A stretch of DNA of 64,000 bases from Streptomyces globisporus (GCA_014649555.1 BMTG01000009.1:186001-250000); one strand, 5' to 3'; counted from the stretch's first letter, positions 25,951 to 36,296 are shown. Translations and numbers: made by a program. The notes: a model not told the origin generated them from the letters alone.

Positions 25951-27210
25951 ATGAGTGCGAGCGCCGCTGCGGCATCGCAGCAGAAGTGGTGGAACGGACC
26001 GGTCCAGGGCCTCCAGAAGGTCGGGCGCAGCCTGCAGCTCCCGGTGGCCGTCCTCCCCGCCGCCGGCCTCCTCGTCAGCCTCGGCAACCTGTTCAGCTCC
26101 TACCTGGACGGCGCGTTCTGGGACAAGACCTCCAAGGTCCTCCTCAACGGCGGCGGCGCGATCCTCGACGGCGAGCTCGGCCTGCCCCTGCTGTTCTGCA
26201 TCGGCGTCGCCATCGGCTTCGCGAAGAAGGCGGACGGGTCCACCGCGCTGGCGGCGGTCGTCGGCTTCCTCGTCTACCGGGGGGTGCTGACCGCCTTCCC
26301 CATCGACGGCACCGTGACCGACGAGCTGCCCGACGGCGAGCCGCAGAACCCGGGCGTGCTCGGCGGCATCCTGATCGGCCTGCTGACCGCCGTCGTCTGG
26401 CAGCGCTACCACCGGACCAAGCTGGTCGACTGGCTGGGCTTCTTCAACGGGCGCCGCCTGGTGCCGATCCTGATGGCGTTCCTCTGCGTGATCCTCGGCG
26501 TCCTGTTCGGGCTGCTGTGGCAGCCGGTGGGCGACGGGCTCACCTGGTTCTCCAAGCAGCTGATCGACCTCGGCTCCTGGGGCGCGGCGATCTTCGGCTT
26601 CGCGAACCGGCTGCTGATCCCGATCGGCATGCACCAGTTCCTGAACACGTTCTTCTGGTTCCAGGCGGGCGAGTACACCGGAACGGACGGCCAGACCGTG
26701 CAGGGCGACATCTCCCGGTTCTTCGCCGGGGACCCGTCGGCCGGCCAGTTCACCTCGGGCTTCTTCCCGATCATGATGTTCGGCCTGCCCGCAGCGGCCC
26801 TGGCCATCACCCACTGCGCGCGGCCCGAGCGCCGCAAGGAAGTGGGCGGCCTGATGGTGTCGGTGGCGCTGACCTCGTTCGTCACGGGTGTGACCGAGCC
26901 GATCGAGTTCTCGTTCATGTTCGTCGCGCCGCTGCTGTACGGCGTGCACGCAGTGCTGACGGGCGCCTCGATGGGCATCACCTGGCTGCTGGGGGTGCAT
27001 GCGGGGTTCAGCTTCTCGGCCGGGTTGATCGACTACGTCGTCAACTGGCATCTGGATACGAAACCCTGGCTGATCCTCCCGATCGGCGCGTGCTTCGCCG
27101 TGATCTACTACGTGATCTTCCGCTTCGCGATCACCAAGTTCGACCTCAAGACACCGGGACGCGAACCCGAGGAGATCGAGAAGGAGATCGAGAAGGATCT
27201 GACGAAGTAG
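25951..27210 (+). CDS. nagE1: PTS EIIC component, GlcNAc family (NagE1)
   Basis: This 419-residue membrane permease domain lacks the EIIB and EIIA domains found in fused homologues. Marks: QKVGRSLQLPVAVLPAAGLLV (helix 1), IGFAKKADGSTALAA (motif at the sugar site), NRLLIPIGMHQFLNTFFWF and SFVTGVTEPIEFSFMF, the conserved sugar-binding GITEPIEF-type segment. It transports and phosphorylates an amino sugar or glucose together with NagF and Crr. The ATG at 25951 follows GGGAGG; the frame upstream of it crosses the dre site. In S. coelicolor the paralogue NagE2 is the main GlcNAc carrier, so NagE1 may have a secondary role. Confidence 0.88.
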   Translation: MSASAAAASQQKWWNGPVQGLQKVGRSLQLPVAVLPAAGLLVSLGNLFSSYLDGAFWDKTSKVLLNGGGAILDGELGLPLLFCIGVAIGFAKKADGSTALAAVVGFLVYRGVLTAFPIDGTVTDELPDGEPQNPGVLGGILIGLLTAVVWQRYHRTKLVDWLGFFNGRRLVPILMAFLCVILGVLFGLLWQPVGDGLTWFSKQLIDLGSWGAAIFGFANRLLIPIGMHQFLNTFFWFQAGEYTGTDGQTVQGDISRFFAGDPSAGQFTSGFFPIMMFGLPAAALAITHCARPERRKEVGGLMVSVALTSFVTGVTEPIEFSFMFVAPLLYGVHAVLTGASMGITWLLGVHAGFSFSAGLIDYVVNWHLDTKPWLILPIGACFAVIYYVIFRFAITKFDLKTPGREPEEIEKEIEKDLTK

Positions 27211-27240
27211 CAGCGCACCGGGGCTTTGCCCCTGCCCCTC

Positions 27241-27272
27241 AAGGCCCTCGGACCGCCCGGTCCGGGGGCCTT
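27241..27272 (+). terminator. terminator after nagE1
   Basis: A 14-bp stem with one G-T pair (left arm 27241-27254, right arm 27259-27272) and a 4-base loop follows the nagE1 stop by 30 bases, separating it from nagE2. Confidence 0.75.
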
Positions 27273-27357
27273 CGGTATGTCACCGACCGTATCGCGTCTG
27301 CTACTGCGAATGAGATAGGGAATTGAAGGTTCCTTATCTAACCCTCACCGTGCTAAA

Positions 27358-27373
27358 ACTGGTCTACACCACT
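27358..27373. promoter_or_regulatory. dre operator 1 upstream of nagE2
   Basis: ACTGGTCTACACCACT matches the DasR consensus (ACTGGTCTAGACCACT) at 15 of 16 positions. It is followed after a single base by a second site, giving a tandem operator about 100 bases before the nagE2 start codon. Confidence 0.9.
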
Positions 27374-27374
27374 G

Positions 27375-27390
27375 AGTGGTCCAGACCACG
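27375..27390. promoter_or_regulatory. dre operator 2 upstream of nagE2
   Basis: AGTGGTCCAGACCACG is a second dre-like palindrome adjoining the first (one base apart), with the central GGTCCAGACC core. Adjacent sites suggest cooperative or graded DasR binding. Confidence 0.8.
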
Positions 27391-27471
27391 GCACTCTGCC
27401 GCAGGGTCTGTCGAGTCGCCGCCTCCCCGCATCAACGACCTGGGCGGCACCGTGTCCCATGGAGGAAGTTG

Positions 27472-28737
<1,266 letters not shown>

Positions 28738-28759
28738 CCTCCGCCGCGACCGTCGTACG

Positions 28760-28807
28760 CCGAAGCCCCCGCCACCCGAGATGTTCTCCGGGTGGCGGGG
28801 GCTTCGG
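28760..28807 (+). terminator. long hairpin terminator after nagE2
   Basis: An 18-bp nearly perfect stem (left arm 28760-28777, right arm 28790-28807) with a 12-base loop lies between nagE2 and the convergent acetyltransferase gene. Both sides can use it. Confidence 0.85.
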
Positions 28808-28828
28808 CCTGTCTGCCGTACGGTCGCC

Positions 28829-29314
28829 TCACACCGGGCGTACGTCAGCGGGTACGTCCAGCCGGTAGATCTGGCGGGAGCCGCCCTCCGGGCCGGGGTC
28901 GGTGGGCTCGCCGGGCGTGAAGCCGAGCTGCTCGTAGAAGGCCCGGGCCCCGCTCTCCACCGCCCCCGGGTGGTCGGGCCCGAAGGTGACCACCTCGACG
29001 GTGCCGGGCCCGCTGACGTACCGGAGCATCGCCTCCGCCATCAGCCGCCGGCCCACGCCAGCGCCCCGGCAGTGTGCGGCGGTGACCAGCCAGTGCACGT
29101 GGTACGTGGGCGGGTCGGCGCCGAACAGCAGGCCGCCGGCCGGGCCGGAGGCGTCGGCGGAGGGGGCGGCGGGCTCCGTGGCCTCGGCGATCAGTGCCGC
29201 CCCGGTACGGATGTGGGCCTCCACCGCCCGGTGGAAGCCCGGCTCCTCGACCTGGGCGGCCAGGGTCAGGAAGCCGTCGAGGTCGCCGTCCCGGGCGGGT
29301 CTGATCGTGATCAT
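28829..29314 (-). CDS. GNAT family N-acetyltransferase
   Basis: This 161-residue protein starts MITIRPARDGDLDGFLTLA, the usual beta1-alpha1 of GNAT enzymes, has the acetyl-CoA pyrophosphate loop AAHCRGAGVGRRLM and a closing ARAFYEQLGFTPGEP motif. The acceptor substrate is not predictable. It is followed, 46 bases upstream on the same strand, by the RNase Z-like gene, so the two may be co-transcribed. Confidence 0.85.
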   Translation of the reverse strand: MITIRPARDGDLDGFLTLAAQVEEPGFHRAVEAHIRTGAALIAEATEPAAPSADASGPAGGLLFGADPPTYHVHWLVTAAHCRGAGVGRRLMAEAMLRYVSGPGTVEVVTFGPDHPGAVESGARAFYEQLGFTPGEPTDPGPEGGSRQIYRLDVPADVRPV

Positions 29315-29360
29315 CCGGGCAGTCTCGCAGAGCCGCCCGGCCCCGGGAAGCGGCCGCCGA

Positions 29361-30113
29361 TCAGAGCTCGTACACCGCTCCCGGGACCGCCAGCTCCACC
29401 GGGCCCGGGTAGGCCGCGCGGGCGTCGGCGGCGTTGCGGTAGGCGTCGGTCCACGGCGGGATGTGGGTGAGGACGAGCCGGCGCGCTCCGGCGCGGGCGG
29501 CCGCCTCGCCGGCCTCGCGGCCGTTGAGGTGCAGGTCGGGGATGTCCTCCTTGCCGTCGACGAACGACGCCTCGCAGAGGAAGAGGTCCACGTCCCGGGC
29601 CAGGTCCTCCAGCGCCTCGCAGGTCCCCGTGTCGCCGGAGTAGGCGAGGGAGGAGCCGCCGTGCTCGATGCGGATGCCGAAGGTGTCGACGGGGTGGCAG
29701 AGCTTCTCCGTACGGACCGAGAACGGGCCGATCTCGAAGGAACCCGACTTGAGGGTGTGGAAGTCGAAGACCTCGCCCATCGCCCGGTCGGAGGGGGTGT
29801 CGCCGTGAGCGACGGTCAGCCGCTGCTCGGTGCCCTCGGGGCCGTAGACCGGGAGAGGGCGGGGGCGGTCGCCGCCGTGGGGGTAGTAGCGCACGACGAA
29901 GTACGCGCACATGTCGATGCAGTGGTCGGCGTGCAGATGGCTGAGGAAGATCGCGTCGAGGTCGTAGAGACCGACGTGGCGCTGCAGCTCGCCGAGGGCG
30001 CCGTTGCCCATGTCGAGGAGCAGCCGGAAGCCGTCGGCCTCTACGAGGTAGCTCGAGCATGCCGAACCCTTGGACGGGAACGAGCCGGAGCAGCCGACGA
30101 CGGTGAGCTTCAT
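29361..30113 (-). CDS. metallo-beta-lactamase fold hydrolase, RNase Z-like
   Basis: This 250-residue cytoplasmic hydrolase has MKLTVVGCSGSFPSKGSACSSYLVE at the N-terminus, zinc site SHLHADHCID (HxHxDH), a later YSGDTGTCEAL (bridging Asp) and RLVLTHIPPW (last His). Length is shorter than tRNase Z and there is no flexible arm, so it more likely belongs to the Streptomyces RNase Z-like or phosphodiesterase branch than to a true tRNA 3' processing enzyme. Start is the ATG at 30113. Confidence 0.85.
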   Translation of the reverse strand: MKLTVVGCSGSFPSKGSACSSYLVEADGFRLLLDMGNGALGELQRHVGLYDLDAIFLSHLHADHCIDMCAYFVVRYYPHGGDRPRPLPVYGPEGTEQRLTVAHGDTPSDRAMGEVFDFHTLKSGSFEIGPFSVRTEKLCHPVDTFGIRIEHGGSSLAYSGDTGTCEALEDLARDVDLFLCEASFVDGKEDIPDLHLNGREAGEAAARAGARRLVLTHIPPWTDAYRNAADARAAYPGPVELAVPGAVYEL

Positions 30114-30351
30114 GGAGCGTGAACCTCCGGGGCGCGGGAACGGGGAGGGTTCGTGCGAGTCCGTCGGAGCCGGGGGTCGGTTCCTGCGGGATCGGTTTTG
30201 CGGTTCGTCGAGCGTAAGGCGCGAAACTCCACGTCGCTCCTCCGCTGCCCTCCGTTGTGGGGGAACTCACCTGCTCTGTCACCGGTTCGATGGAAGCGCG
30301 CCCACGGTGCGGGCCTCGGGGGCGCTCTTCGCCCGCCGGTACGGTCGGGGG

Positions 30352-30870
30352 ATGAACACGTTCTGGTGGGTGGCGCTGGTCGCCGTGGTTCTGCTCGCGC
30401 TCGTCGCCGCGGTGGTGGACGGGCGGGGGAGGTCGGACCGGGGGCCGCGGTCCCGGCGACCGGGTCGGCCGACGGGGTCGGCCCGGCCGCCGTCCCGGCC
30501 TTCGCGGCCGTCTTCGTCGTCGCGGCCTTCGGGGCCGGATGGGCGGGCGCCGCGGGCGGGCGAGGTGTGGTGGGCCGATGTGCCGTACGAGGACGGGCCC
30601 GGGTCGAAGGACCGGCCGTGTCTGGTGATCTCGGTACGGGGGCGGGGCCGGGGGCGTACGGCGCTGGTCGCGAAGATCACCAGCAAGCATCACGAGGAGC
30701 GGCCCGGGGTGATCGCGTTGCCGGCCGGGGCGGTCGGGGACCGGCGGGGGCGGCAGAGCTTCCTGGAGACGGATGAGCTGCGGGAGGTGCGGATCGCCTC
30801 GTTCCGGCGGAGGGTGGGGTCCGTGGATCCGGGGGTGTGGGAGCGGGTGCGGAAGCTGGGGGCGAGGTGA
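30352..30870 (+). CDS. membrane-tethered PemK/MazF-like protein
   Basis: This 172-residue protein has one N-terminal membrane helix (FWWVALVAVVLLALVAAVV), a 40-residue Arg/Ser/Pro/Gly-rich linker and a C-terminal PemK/MazF domain: RAGEVWWADVPYEDGPGSKDRPCLVIS, then RTALVAKITSK and FLETDELREVRIASF. MazF proteins cut RNA at specific triplets and normally come with an antitoxin, but no antitoxin-like ORF adjoins. The ATG at 30352 is preceded by a G-rich stretch. It may be a domesticated nuclease or a fold reuse rather than a toxin. Confidence 0.75.
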   Translation: MNTFWWVALVAVVLLALVAAVVDGRGRSDRGPRSRRPGRPTGSARPPSRPSRPSSSSRPSGPDGRAPRAGEVWWADVPYEDGPGSKDRPCLVISVRGRGRGRTALVAKITSKHHEERPGVIALPAGAVGDRRGRQSFLETDELREVRIASFRRRVGSVDPGVWERVRKLGAR

Positions 30871-30885
30871 GGGGCGGGGCCCTGG

Positions 30886-30927
30886 TTTCGGGGCTCCGCC
30901 CCGGACCCGTTTCGGGGCTCCGCCCCC
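30886..30927. repeat. two copies of a Streptomyces intergenic hairpin unit
   Basis: TTTCGGGGCTCCGCCCC occurs at 30886 and again as TTCGGGGCTCCGCCCCC near 30911, each forming a GGGGC-TCC-GCCCC hairpin. They follow the PemK-like gene and could act as terminators. This unit type recurs between Streptomyces genes. Confidence 0.7.
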
Positions 30928-30935
30928 GGGCCCCG

Positions 30936-31032
30936 CTCCTCAATCGCCGGAGGGGCTGACATGGTGCCCCAGGCCCGCTGGAGGGCAAGCCCTGACGGGC
31001 GAAAAGACGTCCTCAAACGCCGGACGGGCTGA
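30936..31032. repeat. two copies of a 24-bp intergenic repeat
   Basis: CTCCTCAATCGCCGGAGGGGCTGA at 30936 and GTCCTCAAACGCCGGACGGGCTGA at 31009 differ at four positions, and each has CCGG at its centre. They sit before the convergent cysM stop codon and belong to the common GC-rich interspersed repeats of Streptomyces. Confidence 0.65.
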
Positions 31033-31040
31033 ACTACGGC

Positions 31041-32269
<1,229 letters not shown>

Positions 32270-32320
32270 GGCGTGGGCTCCTGTCGAAAGCGGAGAGGTG
32301 GCGTGGGGCGCGCGTTTCTG

Positions 32321-32334
32321 CCCCCGCGCGGGGG
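32321..32334 (-). other. GC palindrome between leader peptide and cysO
   Basis: CCCCCGCGCGGGGG is a 14-base palindrome in the 98 bases between the leader peptide stop and the cysO start codon. It could be part of an attenuator or anti-terminator responding to leader peptide translation; that is inference from position only. Confidence 0.35.
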
Positions 32335-32367
32335 GTGGTGCGTGTGGGTGGGCGCGCGGACCGCGGC

Positions 32368-32496
32368 TCAGGCCGGGCGGCTCACGGGCAGGCTGCTGCT
32401 GGGACAGATCGCGCTGGCCAGCCTGCACAGGTCGACGTGCAGCCGCGCGACGAGCAGCGTGCCCGGCGTCTTGTTGCTCACGTCATGGGGAACCAT
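32368..32496 (-). CDS. sulfur-operon leader peptide (uORF)
   Basis: A 42-codon ORF just upstream of cysO reads MVPHDVSNKTPGTLL followed by the conserved core VARLHVDLCRLASAIC and a Ser/Pro tail ending in Ala. The pattern R-L-H-V-D-L...S-A-x-C is that of the actinobacterial putative leader peptides found before sulfur-uptake and cysteine genes, where ribosome stalling at Cys codons is thought to report cysteine supply. It has two Cys codons near the end of the core. It is too short for most gene finders and is antisense to nothing known. Confidence 0.75.
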   Translation of the reverse strand: MVPHDVSNKTPGTLLVARLHVDLCRLASAICPSSSLPVSRPA

Positions 32497-32565
32497 GCGG
32501 GCATCGTATCGATTCCCTGTGCGGAAACCCGAGTGTGATCCCACATGATGGAAGGTGAGCGACCG

Positions 32566-33363
32566 CTATGTGGACTTCTGCCGCGCGGCGCTGTCTTCCG
32601 GAAGGTAGACGACCGTGGGCGCGCCGGTCTTCGGGTGGGCGCTGACCTCGGCGGCGACGCCGTACACCTCGCTCAGCAGTTCGGCCGTGAGGACCTCTTC
32701 CGGGGTGCCGGAGGCGACGACCCGGCCGTCCTTGAGGACGTAGAGGCGGTCGCAGTAGTAGGCGGCGAGGTTGAGGTCGTGCAGGGCGAGGAGGTTGGTG
32801 GTGCCCAGGTCGCGGACCAGGGAGAGGATTTCCAGCTGGTAGCGGATGTCCAGGTGGTTGGTCGGCTCGTCCAGGACGACGAGCGAGGGCTGCTGGACCA
32901 GGGCGCGGGCGACCAGGGCCCGCTGGCGTTCGCCGCCGGAGAGGGAGGCGAACGTACGGGGTTCGAGCGCGGCGATCCCGACCCGGTCGAGGGCCTCGGT
33001 GACCAGGGCGGTGTCGGCGGCGGTGTCCGCCTCCCAGAACCGCTTGTGCGGGGCGCGGCCCATCGCGACGACCTGGCCGACGGTGAGCTCGAATCCGGCG
33101 TGGCCGTCCTGCGGGACGGTGGCGATGCGCTGGGCGCGGGCCTTCACGGGGAGGGTGGCGAGGTCGTCACCGTCGAGGAGGACCCGGCCGTGGGTGGGGC
33201 GCAGGGTGCCGTAGACGCAGCGCAGGAGGGTGGTCTTACCGCTGCCGTTGGGGCCGACGAGGCCGACGGTCTCGCCGTCCGCGGCGGTGAGGTCGACGGC
33301 GTCGACGAGATGGCGGCCCTCGCCGGTCCCGTACGAGAGGCCTTCGGTGCGCAGGGTGGTCAT
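32566..33363 (-). CDS. ABC importer ATPase (BtuD/FecE type)
   Basis: This 265-residue ATPase has Walker A GPNGSGKTT, signature LSGGERQRALVARALVQ, Walker B LVVLDEPTNHLD and switch ALHDLNLAAYYCD, all typical of cobalamin/siderophore importers. It is the last gene of a three-gene operon with the permease (64 bases upstream) and the binding protein. A cobalamin riboswitch precedes the operon, so the cargo is probably a corrinoid. Confidence 0.9.
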   Translation of the reverse strand: MTTLRTEGLSYGTGEGRHLVDAVDLTAADGETVGLVGPNGSGKTTLLRCVYGTLRPTHGRVLLDGDDLATLPVKARAQRIATVPQDGHAGFELTVGQVVAMGRAPHKRFWEADTAADTALVTEALDRVGIAALEPRTFASLSGGERQRALVARALVQQPSLVVLDEPTNHLDIRYQLEILSLVRDLGTTNLLALHDLNLAAYYCDRLYVLKDGRVVASGTPEEVLTAELLSEVYGVAAEVSAHPKTGAPTVVYLPEDSAARQKST

Positions 33364-33427
33364 GGGCGGGCTCCCTCAGAACGTGGCTTCGTCGTGCCAG
33401 TGCTCCCCCTGCTCGGACGTACGCGCC

Positions 33428-34468
33428 TCATGCCGGTGCCCCTTCCGGCCTGCGCCGCAGCATCCACAGGAAGAACGGGCCGCCGGTCAGCGCGGTGAGC
33501 ACCCCGACCGGGATGTCCTGCGGGGCCGCGAGCGTCCGGGCGGCCAGGTCCGCGAGGACCAGGAACACCGCGCCGCCGAGCGCCACGACCGGGAGGAGTG
33601 CGCGGTGTGCGGCGCCGACCACCATCCGGGCCATGTGCGGGACCATCAGGCCGACGAACCCGATCGCCCCGCTGTACGCGACGAGCACCCCGGTCATCAG
33701 GGAGGCGAGGACGAAGACGGCGGCCCGGAAGCGGGCCGTGTCGAGGCCGAGGACGGTCGCGCCCTCCTCCCCCACCAGGAGCAGGTCGAGCGGGCGGGCC
33801 AGGGTGAGGAGGACGGCCGTCCCCGCGACCAGGGTGATCGCGGGGAGCGCGAGCATGTCCCAGCGGGCCGCGCCGAGGCCGCCGAGGGTCCAGTAGAGGA
33901 CTTCCTGCAGGTGGTCGGCGCGGGCGGAGGTGACCAGGATCAGGCTGGTCAGGGCGGAGAGGACGTAGGAGACGGCGACCCCGGCGAGGACGAGCCGGTT
34001 GGTGGTGAGGCCTCCTCCGCCGCGCGCCAGGGTGTAGACGAGCAGCAGCGAGAGCAGGGCGCCCGCGAAGGCGGCGGCGGGGATCGTGACGGTGGTGGCG
34101 AGGGACGCGCCGATACCGAGGACGATGACCAGGACCGCGCCGGTGGAGGCTCCGGAGGAGACGCCGAGGAGGAACGGGTCGGCGAGCTGGTTGCGGACGA
34201 GGGCCTGGAGGACGGTGCCGATGACGGCGAGTCCGGCGCCGACGACGATGCCGAGCAGGACCCGGGGCAGCCGCACGTCCAGGACGATCGTGCGGAACGG
34301 GCTCGCTTCCGCCCGCCCGGTCAGGATGTCGAGCACCTGGCCGGGCGGGATGCGGACGGAGCCGAGCGCGAGGGCGGCGAGGACGGCGACGGCCAGGAGC
34401 GCGGCGAGGACGCCGAGCACCAGGACGTAACCGAGCGGCCGCCGAGGAGCTGAGGCGCGGCAGGTCAC
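33428..34468 (-). CDS. ABC importer permease (BtuC/FecCD type)
   Basis: This 346-residue permease has about ten transmembrane helices with family marks: RTIVLDVRLPRVLLGIVVGAGLAV, NQLADPFLLGVSSGAS, then GFVGLMVPHMARMVVGAAHR, the coupling region contacting the ATPase, and PQDIPVGVLTALTGGPFFLWML. It starts at a GTG overlapping the stop of the binding-protein gene by 4 bases (GTGA). With its neighbours it should bring in a corrinoid. Confidence 0.92.
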   Translation of the reverse strand: MTCRASAPRRPLGYVLVLGVLAALLAVAVLAALALGSVRIPPGQVLDILTGRAEASPFRTIVLDVRLPRVLLGIVVGAGLAVIGTVLQALVRNQLADPFLLGVSSGASTGAVLVIVLGIGASLATTVTIPAAAFAGALLSLLLVYTLARGGGGLTTNRLVLAGVAVSYVLSALTSLILVTSARADHLQEVLYWTLGGLGAARWDMLALPAITLVAGTAVLLTLARPLDLLLVGEEGATVLGLDTARFRAAVFVLASLMTGVLVAYSGAIGFVGLMVPHMARMVVGAAHRALLPVVALGGAVFLVLADLAARTLAAPQDIPVGVLTALTGGPFFLWMLRRRPEGAPA

Positions 34469-35475
34469 GGGGTGGTGGCCGCCTTGACCGTCTCCGGGTG
34501 GAGCTGGGCCGCGAGCTTGTCGACGGCGGCGGGGACGCGGACGCCGAGGACCGCGTCGGACAGCGGCATGACGGCGAAGCGCTTGTTCTTGATGGCGGGG
34601 ACGTCGGCGAGGGCCGGGTCGGTGAGGAGGCGCTTCTTCTTCTGTTCGACGGTGGTGGCGCCGTAGTCGTAGATCACGATGACGTCGGGCTTGCGGTCGA
34701 CGACGTTCTCCCAGGAGGCGTCGCCGAAGGGCTTGTCGAGGTCGGCGAAGACGTTGGTGCCGCCGGCCCGTTCGATCAGCTCGTTGCCGATGCCCTCGCC
34801 GCCCGCGGTGAAGGCGGTCTTGTCGCCGCTGTCGTAGACGAAGACGGAGACCGGCTTCAGGTCGGCCAGCTTCTTCGCGGTGGCGGCGTTGTCGGCCTTG
34901 GCCTGCTTGACCCAGGCCTCGGCGCGGTCGCTGATGCCGAAGGTGCGGCCGACCTCGCGGATCTCCTCGTAGAGGGTGTCCATGGGCTGGTCGCCCTTGG
35001 TGCAGCTCTCGGTGTTGAGGCGGGTCTCGATGCCGGACTTCTTGAACGCCTCGCGGCCGCGGCCGTCGCCCGCGGTGAAGGCGCTGGCGTAGCCGCCGTA
35101 GACGAAGTCGGGGTTGGCGGCGAGGACCTGCTCGTAGGAGGGGTACTCCTTGGCGAGGACCGGGACGGAGGCGTAGTCCTTCGCGTACTTCGGCAGGACC
35201 TTGTCGTCGAGGTAGGCGGTGCCGACGAGGGACTTCTTCAGGCCCAGTTCCAGCATGATCTCGGTGACGTGCTGGTTCATGGTGACCACGCGCTTCGGCG
35301 GGGTCTTGTACGTCGTGGTGACACCGCAGTTCTTGACGGTGTACGGGAAGCCTTCGCCCGTCGCCGACTCCTTGTCCCCGGTGGCGGCGTCGCCGTCGGA
35401 GGAGGACGAGCAGGCGGTGAGGGCGAGCGGGAGCAGCACGGCGGCGGCTATGAGCGCAGGGGTGCGCCGGGACAT
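34465..35475 (-). CDS. ABC importer substrate-binding lipoprotein (BtuF-like)
   Basis: This 336-residue lipoprotein has signal LIAAAVLLPLALTAC with a lipobox LTAC, a Ser/Asp-rich linker, then a helical-backbone binding protein of the BtuF/FhuD class (RVVTMNQHVTEIMLELGL, VPVLAKEYPSYEQVLAANPDFVYGG, DVIVIYDYG). Sequence type fits iron-siderophore or B12 binders; the cobalamin riboswitch ahead favours a corrinoid. I chose the ATG at 35475, giving a normal signal peptide; the longer frame crosses the riboswitch. Confidence 0.88.
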   Translation of the reverse strand: MSRRTPALIAAAVLLPLALTACSSSSDGDAATGDKESATGEGFPYTVKNCGVTTTYKTPPKRVVTMNQHVTEIMLELGLKKSLVGTAYLDDKVLPKYAKDYASVPVLAKEYPSYEQVLAANPDFVYGGYASAFTAGDGRGREAFKKSGIETRLNTESCTKGDQPMDTLYEEIREVGRTFGISDRAEAWVKQAKADNAATAKKLADLKPVSVFVYDSGDKTAFTAGGEGIGNELIERAGGTNVFADLDKPFGDASWENVVDRKPDVIVIYDYGATTVEQKKKRLLTDPALADVPAIKNKRFAVMPLSDAVLGVRVPAAVDKLAAQLHPETVKAATTP

Positions 35476-35524
35476 GGCGGGGCCTCTCCGGGGGATTTCC
35501 GCGTCCCCTGGTCGATGCGAGAAG

Positions 35525-35668
35525 GCAGCGGGCCAGTTCCTGGCTTCCGGGCCGCCCTCCGGCACGGAAGCCGTACGGGAGGGGGCCCGGTCACAGTGGC
35601 GGGACCGTGCCGGATTCGCACCGGCTTCCTGGTTCCTGCCGCCTTGATGGGTTCGGGTGCAGTGTGCC
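35525..35668 (-). promoter_or_regulatory. cobalamin riboswitch
   Basis: On the minus strand the element reads GCCGGTGCGAATCCGGCACG, then GTCCCGCCACTGT, and about 65 bases later the B12 box GAAGCCAGGAACTGGCC. These are the conserved core elements of adenosylcobalamin riboswitches in the right order. It ends about 50 bases before the binding-protein start codon, so corrinoid excess should shut off the importer. An arm pair near the 3' end could hide the ribosome site. Confidence 0.92.
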
Positions 35669-35703
35669 AGACCCGTTCGGGGGCTCCGCGCGGTACCGGG
35701 GGC

Positions 35704-36126
35704 TCAGTACGCCTCGACGACCTGCACGTCTTCCTCGGTGATCTCGCCGTCCACGATGCGGTACGAGCGGAACTGGAAGGGGCCCGAGCCGTCGGTGTCG
35801 GCGGTGGAGACCAGGACGTAGTGGGCGCCGGGCTCGTTGGCGTACGTGACGTCGGTGCGGGAGGGGTAGGCCTCGGTCGCCGTGTGCGAGTGGTAGACGA
35901 TCACGGGTTCCTCGTCGCGGTCGTCCATCTCGCGGTAGAGCTTGAGGAGGTCGGCGGAGTCGAACTCGTAGAACGTGGGCGAGCGGGCGGCGTTGAGCAT
36001 CGGGATGAAGCGCTCGGGGCGGTCCGTCCCGGCCGGGCCCGCGACCACTCCGCACGCCTCGTCGGGGTGGTCGGCGCGGGAGTGGGCGACGATCTGGTCG
36101 TAGAGCGTCTGGGTGATGGTCAGCAT
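35704..36126 (-). CDS. mec: Mec, JAMM metalloprotease of the CysO system
   Basis: This 140-residue JAB1/MPN protein has the JAMM motif: Glu in HPDEACGV, then VYHSHTATEAYPSRTD (HxH, Ser, Asp). In M. tuberculosis Mec hydrolyses the CysO-cysteine adduct to release cysteine. Here it is in the same neighbourhood as cysO-cysM, but with the cobalamin importer between them. The ATG at 36126 starts the fold; the longer frame is antisense to the permease downstream region. Confidence 0.9.
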   Translation of the reverse strand: MLTITQTLYDQIVAHSRADHPDEACGVVAGPAGTDRPERFIPMLNAARSPTFYEFDSADLLKLYREMDDRDEEPVIVYHSHTATEAYPSRTDVTYANEPGAHYVLVSTADTDGSGPFQFRSYRIVDGEITEEDVQVVEAY

Positions 36127-36270
36127 GGCGCCAGGATAAGCAGGCGGGCCCTCGCGTACCGGTGGGTGGTACGCGGGGGCCCGCATGGTGGACACGTCGG
36201 CCGTTGGGGCGGCCCGGACGGTCCGGGAGGAGGGTGGTCGTGGGGCCCGCCCTCGGGGTCGCCGGGGATC

Positions 36271-36294
36271 CGGGGGCCGGTGGGACGGCCCCCG
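36271..36294 (-). terminator. terminator after the amino-acid permease gene
   Basis: A 9-bp perfect stem CGGGGGCCG/CGGCCCCCG with a 6-base loop lies 2 bases past the permease stop codon on the minus strand. Confidence 0.7.
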
Positions 36295-36296
36295 GG

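Noticed and set aside
34465-35475. Ferric siderophore (albomycin) uptake or immunity system
   Set aside because: The sequence type would allow it, but a cobalamin riboswitch controls the operon and the genes lie outside the abm cluster.
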